Positions 12,984 to 26,844 of a stretch of 64,000 bases of DNA are shown piece by piece. Source of the DNA: Lumbricus rubellus (lineage: Eukaryota > Annelida > Clitellata > Crassiclitellata > Lumbricidae); assembly GCA_945859605.1 (NCBI GenBank), contig OX243812.1, positions 804,001 to 868,000 of the forward strand. The letters run 5' to 3'. The notes beneath the pieces are model-generated. The model did not search any database. It was not told the origin of the DNA and saw nothing but the letters and a program-made list of their open reading frames with translations. Position numbers and translations under genes: made by a program. The stretch's first letter is position 1, and the number at the start of each line of letters is the position of its first letter.

Positions 12984-14066
12984 ATGCTGCAACAGATGAC
13001 TCTCATTAACATCAATGATCCGAAAATGATGTGCCATTTAAAAGACGTCATCTGTCTATCAGTCTCTTTCTGTCTCTTTCTGTCGCTATCTGTCTCTATC
13101 TGTTCTATCTGTCTCTCTCTCTCTTTTCTACATTTCGTCTCTATCTGTCTATAGTCTACCAGTCTCTGTGATTCTGTGTGTCTGTGTGTGTCTGTCTGTC
13201 TCTCTCCTTTTCCATCTATCTTCTTCTCTCCGCCTCAGCTCTGATTCTATAATTATGCCTTTCTCTCTCTAGCTCTTCCTATCTCTATCCTCTCCCTACC
13301 CTCCAACTCTTCCTTTCTACCTCTTTTTTCTGCCTCCAACTCCCCCTCCCTCCCTCCTTCCCTCCCTCTCTCCCTCCCTCCCTCCGCCGCAGTCTCAGTT
13401 GATGGGTTAATTGGTGTTATTGTCGGCTGAACTGAAGCGGCGCATGCGTCGATTGACTGCGGCGGGTGTCGTCGTCGTCTCTTGGAACAGCGCCCTTCTT
13501 TGACTCGCCCATTCTTTTACCTCCCTCCGCACTCCACGCTGAGGAACATCAGCTGGAAACAGGCGTTGATACAATTGAACCACACATATATACATGTATA
13601 TATAACATGTGGTTCAACACAGAATAACGATGCAATATATAATTATATAATTATATATATACATTACATATACATATATATATATATATATATACATGTA
13701 TATATCTGTTCAACGGTTTCTAACGGTGTCTTGGAGTAACAAGAGAGTACGGCGTTGATGAGGAGGATGATGTGGAGAAGACGGAATAGAAGCAGGAGGA
13801 AGAGGAGAAAGAGGAGAAGGAGGAGAAGATGGCAGAGGAAGAAGACTATCCTATCCTTCCTCTCCTCTTCCCTCCTACATCCTCTCCTCTCTTGTCCTTT
13901 CCCTCCTTCTTCTCCTCTTCCTCGTCCTCCTTCTGCTTATCGTCATTTCTTCTTCTCGTTGGAGGTCAACGGTTGCACTGTACGTTCGGCATCCTATCAA
14001 TAATCCACTGTTTGTCCTTTTGTTCGCTAAGATCAGCAGTCAATCTACATTTATCGGTGGCTGCGC

Positions 14067-14075
14067 TATATAAAT
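14067..14075 (+). promoter_or_regulatory. TATA-like sequence just before the VWA exon
   Basis: ctatataaat lies about 30 bp before the VWA acceptor and about 20 bp before an in-frame ATG at 14094. The spacing is too short for that ATG to be in a transcript driven from here, so this may be only an AT-rich stretch. Confidence 0.2.
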
Positions 14076-14103
14076 TCGTGTGAATCTTGTGCCATGTTCT
14101 TAG

Positions 14104-14702
14104 GTTGTCGACCCCGTGAACCGCTTGACCTTGTCTTCGTCATCGATTCGAAATCCGAGGATGACTCATCGATCAATCGTCTGTGGAACCTGACACGTGA
14201 CATCCTCTCGCATCTCGACCTCGACGACGATCGGATCCAGGTGCGATTCATCGAGGAATGTCTCACTCCAGGAAGCAACGGCTTCGACCTTGGAGTGTAC
14301 GAGACAAAGGACAGCCTCTTGAAGGCACTCGATGCCAGCATCCACGAATCGCCACCCACATCCTCCTCCTCCTCCGCCCAACTCCTCCACAAAATGGTCG
14401 ACGCATTCAAGCGTGGCGATGGCGGTCGCCATGGAAACGGCGTTGCTAAGCGACGCGTTGCTGTCTACGTCACCGACGGACAATCAGACAACATGGAGGA
14501 GACGGTGGAGGCGGCGCAGAGGGCAAAGTTCACGGAAGACGTCGAGGTCATCTCGGTTGGGGTGGGTCAGAAGGTCAACCCAACGGAGCTGCGGGCGGTG
14601 GCCAGTTGTGAGGTCGACCGACACTACTATGCTGTCAACCATCATTCCAAGGCACCAGTCGTCGCCAGGAAGATCAGCAAGGTCCTCTGTCTTACCAGAT
14701 GA
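14104..14702 (+). CDS. Terminal exon: von Willebrand factor A domain with degenerate MIDAS
   Basis: Acceptor ttcttag|GT at 14101-14103, entering in phase 1. That matches the phase 1 donor at 9524, so this is probably the last exon of the Asn-Gly-repeat gene, across a 4.6-kb intron. It gives 198 residues and a TGA stop. The chain opens with a Cys, then PLDLVFVIDSKSE (strand 1 and MIDAS position), later VAVYVTDGQSDN, VEVISVGVG and ELRAVASC, and finishes KISKVLC. This is the order of a matrilin or collagen-VI type VWA domain, with cysteines at both ends as in matrilins. The metal-binding DxSxS motif is changed (DSKSE), while the TDG aspartate is kept, so metal-dependent ligand binding may be lost. 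A Ser run lies near the usual MIDAS threonine. An in-frame ATG at 14094 precedes the acceptor, so a separate short transcript is possible. Confidence 0.8.
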
Positions 14703-15104
14703 GGACCCTACGTCGTCGAATCTTGAAAAGGCGCCACACAAATGCAATTTGATTTTTTTAAATTTATGCTCTGCGCCATTATTGAGGTATGAATGGGGAG
14801 GAGGGAGGCGCTTGGAAGAACCCGCAATTTAATTTTAAAAAAAGAAACATTTGTTTTTGGAACGAGTAGGCGGGAAAACGGAAGATTGGAATCTCGTAGA
14901 AAAGAGATATAATTAATATAATTATGGTATGAGGAAAACGGCTGGAGCCTGGAAGTGGTATGATGGGAGGCAACGGAAAGCAATTTGGTTTATGTTGAAG
15001 AATGTATAGTATAATATTAATATTAGTGGTAATATTAACGAAAGATGTTTCGGAAATTATGGCTTAAATGATTTGACGGAAACGGATAGAAATTGGCGGG
15101 ACAG

Positions 15105-15110
15105 AATAAA
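15105..15110 (+). terminator. Candidate polyadenylation signal AATAAA
   Basis: AATAAA about 400 bp after the VWA stop codon on the same strand. It is a plausible 3' end for the Asn-Gly/VWA gene, but the hexamer is common in AT-rich DNA. Confidence 0.3.
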
Positions 15111-15778
15111 ATAGGAGAGATTAAATCAGGAAGATTATGGAAAAGGACAGAAAAGAATGGAATATGGTAGAATAGTTAGGAATATGACCGGAATACAATT
15201 AAATAGATCAGAAAACGAAGGAATCTGACAGAAATATATGAAGCAAAAAGACAGAGATGACTGAAAAAGAACTGTAAAATGAAAAATGTCCTTCGCGAAA
15301 AATTTCCCGATGACTGCGGGTAAAAAAACACAGCGCTGCATGAATGCAATAATTATGATCACGTGACTGTGACGTGTTTCTCGGAGCGCGCGCTTTGATA
15401 ACTTATTGTAGTTCAGCTTCCGCCATCGTCGGATTTTCATTTTGTCTTAGGAGAAATGTTTCTTTCAAATGACGATGCCATGTCGATTTCTAAAACTGTT
15501 CTGACAATGAAACATTATTATTATTCTTATATAGGACTATTATACGAAGTTTATCTCTTTCTGTTTGATTAATTATTGCTATCTGAGCAAATGTTATTTC
15601 AGACGGCTGAAGACTCAGTGAAGAGGTTTACAGTGCAACGTGGACACGTCATCTGATAATGATTAATCTCGCTGCTATAGAAAGAGCTCCGTAGCGGCTC
15701 GGCGTATTTATTTCCAATTCTAAATCTGACTATATATATCTCATTTGTTTATGTATATATGAAAAGATATAGGCCTAC

Positions 15779-15869
<91 letters not shown>

Positions 15870-16214
15870 TAGACAGACAGACAGACAGAGGAAGACTAAT
15901 AAGTAGATAGTCAGACAACGAAGCATTTACAGTGGACAAATAGAGATTAAGACCAGAAAACAAGCAAGCTAGAAGCAAAGAAAACGAATACACAGATGTA
16001 GGCAGACAGAAAGAGACAGACATATACAGACAGTGACACAAAGAGACAGAGACATACAGAAATAAGAAGAAGACCTACTGAAATTCGTCAAGTGTATTTG
16101 AAATGGTTTGTCACTGCAAATGCGAATCTTGTAAATATTGAAGTCGCAACACAACCAGTAAAGGATGATTATCTCACCGGTGTTTATAATATAGAAGAGA
16201 CCTGACCCAGGCCA

Positions 16215-16308
16215 TGACCCTTGACCTAAATGTCCAGGCTATGACCCTTGACCTAAATGTCCAGGTCATGACCCTTGACCTAAATGTCCAGGCCATGACC
16301 CTTGACCC
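16215..16308 (-). promoter_or_regulatory. Four tandem DR1-type nuclear-receptor sites
   Basis: The 13-mer tgacccttgacct starts at 16215, 16242 and 16269, with a one-base variant at 16296; the period is exactly 27 bp. Read on the minus strand it is AGGTCAAGGGTCA, two hexamer half-sites with one base between. That is the DR1 arrangement bound by HNF4, COUP-TF and RXR heterodimers. It lies between the VWA gene (3' side) and the Ly6 gene (3' side), so its target is unclear. Confidence 0.55.
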
Positions 16309-18779
16309 AAAGCCATGAGATCAATGATTTCCTGAATAAAAAATTTAAATGATTAAGAAAAAAGAGTAGGCCTAATTATTGTTCGCACAATGTGCAGACA
16401 TTTTGCGTCAGCAAGATGCACCGTTTGCCCAACATCACCCTAAAGTTTGTCCGTCCTTTCTTTCTCTCGCCCTAATTGTGACACTAAACTTGACCTCAGC
16501 TACAATCTAGACCTTCCCATAATTATAATAAACGTTTACAGGACAGCCCTCCTGTCTCTAGAGTGAGTCCACTTTGATCTTAACAATGACCATTACCGTG
16601 AATCTCATTCCAATACTAGACCAATTATACAAACATCTATTTGGAGTTCGGTTTTAATCCCAGTGCAACGCCGTAATAAAAATATAAATTAATAAATACA
16701 ACAAAAAATAAATTAGCTAACTTATCAACCAATGAGTCAATCAATAAATCAATCAATCGATCAATCGCTGAGTGCTCTAGATTCGAACATTCTTTTAGCA
16801 ACAGTCGCAGACCTATACAGAGAAACAGAGAAACACAGAGAGACAGAGAGACACACGAAGAGAGACAGAGATAGACAGAGACACAGAGAGACAGAGAGAG
16901 ACAGAGAGAGACACGAAGAGAGACACGAAGAGAAACAGAGATAGATAGAGAGACAGAGAGACACACGAAGAGAGACAGAGATAGACAGAGACACAGAGAG
17001 ACAGAGAGAGACAGAGAGAGACACGAAGAGAGACACGAAGAGAAACAGAGATAGATAGAGAGACAGAGAGAGACAGAGACACAGAGAGAGACAGAGAGAG
17101 ACACAGAGAGACACACAAAGAGAGGCAGAGAGAGAAAGAGAGACAGACAGAGAGAGAGACAGACAGAGATAGATATATAGACAGAGAGACAGAGAGTTTG
17201 CTTAGATTTCGTTGATCTGACTCTTCCATCACGCTTTGGTTCTCGTCCGTTTAATTAAATCGTTTGGATAAGTTTAAATAATAATTTATTGTGGATTCGC
17301 CGTCTTTTAGAAACGTGCTACAGAAAATGTCTTCGTCGCCCCAGTGACATTTCCATGCAATCTATATTTCAATTAAAGTCTACAAACTCATTCTCTCTGT
17401 TGCACGGAAGGTTTAAAACTTTAACCTTTCTATGATTCTACGTACATGTCTGTCTGTCTGTCTGTCTGTCTTTGTATCTGTGTGAAGACATGAAAGACTG
17501 CTATATAGAGGATCTGTAGAGAGTGACGAGAAACGAAGTGAATGTAAGTGGGACAATCCAATCAGCGACTGTCTTCACAAAGTTCTCTTGTGCAATGGAA
17601 TGTCTTATTCTTCGAAACATGATAATACATGCGACTTTGACTGCTATCCATCCAAATGCCCCTCCACCTCTCAACGTCTTCTCCAGGCTTCAACTCTCAT
17701 CGCTAAAGTTGCCGACGTTCATCCAACTCTTCCTAAAGCTATGGCAACCAAACGACGATGCTAAAAGTTAAGTGGAGGAGAGAGAGGGAGGGAGGGAGGA
17801 GAGCGAAGGATGGAGAGAATGTGACGTCAGTATATTGCCCGGAAGATATTGTTTCAAAATCGTCTAAGAATATCTTAGCAACTGGGTGGAGAAAGCCTGT
17901 AAGGGTGTGGATTTCAATGCGGTCTGCAAGCCTCACTTTGTTTGTATACGTATGGATCTTCTCTTTCTGGTTCTGTCAGGTCCTGTCTCTCTGTCTTTCT
18001 CTATCTCACAAATACACTCACTTCTTAAACGATTGGCATTACATCATTTCCGGGGTATCAACGAAATTGAAATACGGTATTGTAACTGCAATCTGACATT
18101 TATATAGGCCTGCATGTAGCGCTACTTCAAGAAAAAACTCGTCAATAACGCCCCAGAAAACTCAACGAACATGTAATCGTTAGTAAAACAGTTGTTAGTC
18201 AGGTTAGTAAAACAGTTGTTAGTCAGGTTAGCAATAATTGTATTTAATTAGTTTTCGTTAGTTTAGACCAGCATACAAAATATAAAACAAATCATAATAG
18301 AAGACAAATTATTCGTAGCAAATCTACTGAGACTAAATGCCAGAACAAAGGATCATCAAACTACAAAACATAGTACAGAATAATAGGCCTAATACAAATA
18401 AAACTACAAATAGTAGATGCTACAGATAATTCTACAAATAATACTACAAATAGTAGATGCTACAGATAATACTACAAATAGTAGCACATAATAATACTAC
18501 AAATATCAGATGCTACAGATAATTATTCTACAAATAATACTGCAAGTAAAAACTAGCCTACTGCGGAAAATACTTCAAATCATACTATACTACAAATACC
18601 ACTACGAAAATAACGACACTAGAAATTGCGAGACTTCGAAGCCACTGTGACTCTCATGGGATTATCCTTGGTGCCAGATCTGTGACTCGGGCGGGATACG
18701 ACTGAATCTTTACGACTAGTAATTAGATAGTGATACAATATTTCAGTGGCGTTAAGAGTTTCTGTGTCGGGGTAGGTGG

Positions 18780-22153
<3,374 letters not shown>

Positions 22154-22195
22154 GCTGTCGTCTGAGTTGCTATGGAAGCTAAGCATCCCATCGAC

Positions 22196-22204
22196 ATTTA
22201 TATA
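22196..22204 (-). promoter_or_regulatory. TATA box of the Ly6-type gene
   Basis: TATATAAAT on the minus strand, about 45 bp before the ATG at 22153. Transcription would start near 22170, downstream of another in-frame ATG at 22186, which is why I choose the ATG at 22153. Confidence 0.6.
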
Positions 22205-22669
22205 GCGCCGGTGAGGGAGGAGACATCTGCCTCTGCAGACGCCACACGAAAACTAATGTCTAGTAACTCAGTGACACTACTGTTTCAAAGTTATATGTTC
22301 GGTTGTAGAGCAGTCTTCTGAACACCTATTCATGGACTTGTATCTGCTATGAAATCAAGAGCAGAATAGTAGAAGTTATTGCCATTTCTCTACCCCCCGT
22401 AGTGCCTGTCTCAAGTATGGAGACAGGAGGGATACAATGGTCAACTTTGTTATTACCATTGCAAGCATTCTTACAGAGGAACTATAGCCAACCAAAGCAG
22501 ACAGTTACACTGCACTAGGCCTATACTCTTCGCCATTACCATCCATTATTTTGTTAGTGCCAGTCCGAAGTCTGTGGAAAGGAGGAGGGGGACACTAATG
22601 ATCTTTTATGGCAGAGTGTCGTCAAACGGAAGCGAAACATTATGTCGTGTGCTCACCATTTAAAACTTT

Positions 22670-22673
<4 letters not shown>

Positions 22674-22720
<47 letters not shown>
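22674..22720 (+). repeat. (AT)n microsatellite
   Basis: Pure AT dinucleotides followed by a few acat units. Confidence 0.9.
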
Positions 22721-22723
<3 letters not shown>

Positions 22724-23251
22724 CATACATTTAATACTCAATCGCACATCTTCTAAGATTAGCGTCTGCTATTGAAGTTCTGATCTATGATCTGTAGGAC
22801 TTTATGTATCTTAAACTGAAATTACTACAACTACTACTTCAGATGTATCGTAATGTAAATGTAACAATAAATATAAGGAATTTGAAAGAGAGGGCGTCAC
22901 TGATGATATTATCCATACTTGGCTGGAGTGAGAACCTCGTTCTCCTCTTGTCTGATAGTTCAACTGCTAACCACTGGACTACTTGACATCTGCAGTCTCG
23001 GTGGCGGATACAACAGACATTTATTTGACCCCAACAAAAAAGTGGAAATCAAACTTAAAGTAATCGGACATCAGACAATTTATGCGTATACGAGAGTCCT
23101 AGCCACACTTGCATCTATTTCAAACGTGCATTATTTTTTAGAATGTGGTTCTCTATCCAGACGCATTCCCCTTCCCTCTCCCTCCGTTCCTCCCATTCTT
23201 TCCCTGTCTCTCCCTCTCTCCTCTTCCCTTTCCATCTTACTCTGCCTGCAT

Positions 23252-23307
23252 GTGTGTGTGTGTGTGTGTGTATGTGTGTGTGTGGGTGTGTGTGTGTGTG
23301 TGTGTGC
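23252..23307 (+). repeat. (GT)n microsatellite
   Basis: GT dinucleotides with three interruptions, preceded by a C/T-rich stretch. Confidence 0.9.
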
Positions 23308-23463
23308 GTTGGCGATCGTTAATTAACATTGACGACCAGTTTCCATAATAATTAAAATTCGCCGCCGTCTGTGATCTCCATCTGGTGGCAAAAAATTGGG
23401 AAGGAGCGTCACCTGGTGACGGTAGATGTTAATGACGCATAGCCCGAGGCCGTGTAACCTGGG

Positions 23464-23510
23464 TCTGATGACCATCAGTGTTCAGACTCTGAATACTGAT
23501 GGTCATCAGA
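23464..23510. repeat. 47-bp near-perfect palindrome
   Basis: Left arm tctgatgaccatcagt (23464-23479) is exactly complementary to actgatggtcatcaga (23495-23510). The middle continues the pairing as ttcaga/tctgaa around a single central C, with one G/T mismatch. Confidence 0.85.
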
Positions 23511-24039
23511 CGTAGTGGACGTCTCGGACATAATTTACACAAACAATGGTTGAAGTTCTTTCATTGTTTAACGACACCTTATGACTCTGAGGTCGTTGAC
23601 CTTGACCTTGACCTTTCTTATTCCACGGATTTCGAGGACAAAATTATCGAGACAAAATTACTAATCAACAATATATATATATATATACATATATATATCA
23701 AGGTAAGAACGTGTGGGTGGGACCAAGGATATCATTACAATCCCTAATATTCGATGATGGTCATTGACATTTTCACTTATCGTCGTTACTTCAAGAACTT
23801 GGCTGTCCGTGGCTTTTATATGACGATTTTTCATATTAATAATGTACAGCGTGTGTTACAAAGAAAACTTGGCACATTAATAATAATAATTAATAATTAC
23901 ACAGCAGGACGCTGTGAGGAAATTTGTCAGTAGAATCTGTTGGTTTAGGACAACGTACAACCGCTGTCTGTATTCGGATCTTTAGCCGTTGGTGAAACAT
24001 CCTTCTCCTTTACCGGATTCAATATTATTGCGGTTCCAC

Positions 24040-24140
24040 CTTCTCACCAGCACCACCACCACCAGCAGCAGTAGGAGGAGCAGGAGCAGCAGGAGGAGCA
24101 GGAGCAGCAGCAGCAGGAGCAGCAGCAGCAGCAGCAGTAG
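24040..24140 (+). repeat. CAC / CAGGAG-rich compound microsatellite
   Basis: caccaccaccaccagcagcag followed by ggagcaggagcagcag units. Poly-Leu and poly-Ser frames here are compositional. Confidence 0.85.
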
Positions 24141-24285
24141 GTTTCTGTGTTCGAAAAAAGCACACATGCAATGAGGCAAACTTAATTTATTGCATTGTAT
24201 TTATAAATCTAAAGATCATCTCTCACCGTGCACATCAATGAGAAGAGTCACTCACAGTGCAAAAGATCCAGAGATAAGGAAAGTA

Positions 24286-25478
24286 CCATAGTTATGAGAA
24301 AGTATAATAGTTATGAGAAAGTATAATAGTTATGAGAAAGTATAATAGTTATGAGAAAGTATAATACTTATGAGAAAGTATAATAGTTATGAGAAAGTAT
24401 AATAGTTATGAGAAAGTATAATAGTTATTAGAAAGTATAATAGTTATGAGAAAGTATAATAGTTATGAGAAAGTATAATAGTTATGAGAAAGTATAATAG
24501 TTATGAGAAAGTATAATAGTTATGAGAAAGTATAATAGTTATGAGAAAGTATAATACTTATGAGAAAGTATAACAGTTATGAGAAAGTATAATAGTTATG
24601 AGAAAGTATAATAGTTATGAGAAAGTATAATAGTTATGAGAAAGTATAATAGTTATGAGAAAGTATAATAGTTAAGGGAAAGTATAATAGTTATGAGAAA
24701 GTATAATAGTTATGAGAAAGTATAATAGTTATGAGAAAGTAAAATACTTATGAGAAAGTATAATACTTATGAGAAAGTATAATAGTTATGAGAAAGTATA
24801 ATAGTTATGAGAAAGTATAATACTTATGAGAAAGTATAATAGTTATGAGAAAGTATAATAGTTATGAGAAAGTATAATAGTTATGAGAAAGTATAATAGT
24901 TATGAGAAAGTATAATAGTTATGAGAAAGTATAATAGTTATGAGAAAGTATAATAGTTATGAGAAAGTATAATAGTTATGAGAAAGTATAATACTTATGA
25001 GAAAGTAAAATACTTATGAGAAAGTATAACACTTATGAGAAAGTAAAATACTTATGAGAAAGTATAATAGTTATGAGAAAGTATAATAGTTATGAGAAAG
25101 TATAATAGTTATGAGAAAGTATAATAGTTATGAGAAAGTATAATAGTTATGAGAAAGTATAATAGTTATGAGAAAGTATAATAGTTATGAGAAAGTATAA
25201 TAGTTATGAGAAAGTATAATAGTTATGAGAAAGTATAATAGTTATGAGAAAGTATAATAGTTATGAGAAAGTATAATAGTTATGAGAAAGTATAATACTT
25301 ATGAGAAAGTATAATACTTATGAGAAAGTATAATAGTTATGAGAAAGTATAATAGTTATGAGAAAGTATAATAGTTATGAGAAAGTACAATAGTTATGAG
25401 AAAGTACAATAGATATGAAAAAGTACAATAATTATGAGAAAGTACAATAGTTATGAGAAAGTATAATAGTTATGAGAC
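24286..25478 (+). repeat. 19-bp minisatellite (agttatgagaaagtataat), about 62 units
   Basis: Nearly perfect tandem array. The main variants are agttat to acttat and tataat to aaaat or tacaat. Variants cluster, for example four acttat units near 24990-25060, which indicates local unit amplification. No open frame persists. Confidence 0.97.
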
Positions 25479-26844
25479 GATGAAAAGATATGCAGCTTCA
25501 GTTGCCAGTTAACAACGAAGAACATGTCAATGGAGAGAGAACATTAATTTCGATGTTCATGACCACTGAAGACAAAAGTTAATTTTTGGTAAAAGCAGTC
25601 CTTGCTGGCGGGTAAAGGAAGTCATGTCAGTCACGTGAGCGAAGTGGACAGAGGATGCTGAAGTCGGCAGGAGGATGAGGTCTCCTAGATACCACCCAAC
25701 AAATCTAATCTATTCTAATCAATATTAATCAAATCCAATCATATTATCTGAAATGAGTTTGCAGCAGGGTAGTTCCTCTGGGACGTCTGGGTAGAAGCAA
25801 AGAACGTTCAAATCAGACTAATCTCATTGAACAAATCAACTTTAAGTTTAAATGAGACCAGATCATTCTAATGTTCAAATCAAGCACAAGATGTAATCGA
25901 TCCAATCTTCTAAATATAGAAGCTATAGAACCAATCTAAGTTAAATTCTATGCCAGTGCTTTCTACCACCTGTAATCAACGACTGCAGTTTTGAGTCGTC
26001 TGCACAGACTCCACGCATCAATATAAGGGAAACTCAAATCTCTGCTCAGGGCTGAATTATTGTCTAAAGATTTCTGTTCCACCCCTTCCCGAACCAATTC
26101 ATGTTTCGGTGTAAAGATCGGACGGCAAGAGAGAGGACTGTCTGTCTACCTGTACATAACGAGGCTAAGGAATTGAAGTTGCTGACACTTCACACTGATC
26201 GGGGCTAAAAGCTCATCGTTTACTTTCTGCATAATTATAATTGTTATTCATCGGGCCTCTGGAATGCTCCATTCATTCATTCTATTGCATTATATTTATT
26301 CATTCATTCATTCTATTAATTTATATGAAGCCCTTTCAAGAAATATACACAGAGGCGCTCCGAGCCCAGCCATGCATGCAGTATACATTGTATGTACATG
26401 GTCATTTATAATGCGATTCTCTCAGCAACAGCATTCAGAAGCGCTCCCTGTGCGATCGACCCCGAGAGAAAAAAAGCAGGATTTGATGCGAAATAAAGAT
26501 GGGGAAACACAGAGATAAAGGCGAAGCAAACTGATGAAGAAAGTCCATTCCAATGATTCCATAGAGATGGACCTATGCAGGCAAAGCACGTGGAATTGTG
26601 GATAGAGCCATGGCAGTCCTGACGCGGAGAACAAAGAGTTCAAGCCACCGTTCAAAGGATCTTAGAGGACGCAGCGAAGTTTTAGAGAGGGGACGATGCA
26701 TGCGAGCCATCTAGATCATAGTTTCAGCATCTCTCTGTCTCTCTTCAAAACCTATTATCTTCCTCCATTTAATCTCTTTGAAGCACTGGAAGCGCCATTG
26801 AATGGTCACTGCTGTGAGCGACAACAAAGAAATTACTAATTACA
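25479..26844. other. No gene seen; one retroelement tail remnant
   Basis: Position 26322-26375 (gaagccctttcaag to cagaggcgctccgagc) matches the degenerate 3' tail of the CR1/L2-like LINE seen at 38.2 kb. A C-terminal BROX exon might lie here if the internal donor at 26889 is used, but I could not identify one. Confidence 0.4.

Larger units (their letters stand above)
10652..14103. other. Rest of the long intron: simple repeats, one interspersed-repeat candidate, no exon seen
   Basis: Besides the arrays listed separately, this holds a stretch at about 11700-11940 (gcccgtaggcaggctcattgg and following) that reads like an old interspersed repeat but shows no clear ends. It also has a short (GCT)n at 12955-12982, C/T-rich DNA at 13050-13390, an AT run at 13635-13705, and a purine tract followed by a pyrimidine tract at 13755-13930. 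No candidate exon with both splice sites stood out. Confidence 0.5.
14703..18779. other. Intergenic stretch: simple repeats, no gene recognised
   Basis: Contains a (GA)n/(GACA)n microsatellite (15783-15888), a GACAGA-rich tract (16815-17190) in which a 120-bp block is duplicated, a tetranucleotide TGTC run near 17450, and a degenerate repeat of actacaaatagtagatgcta at about 18370-18545. Short open frames here have no recognisable protein features. Confidence 0.6.
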
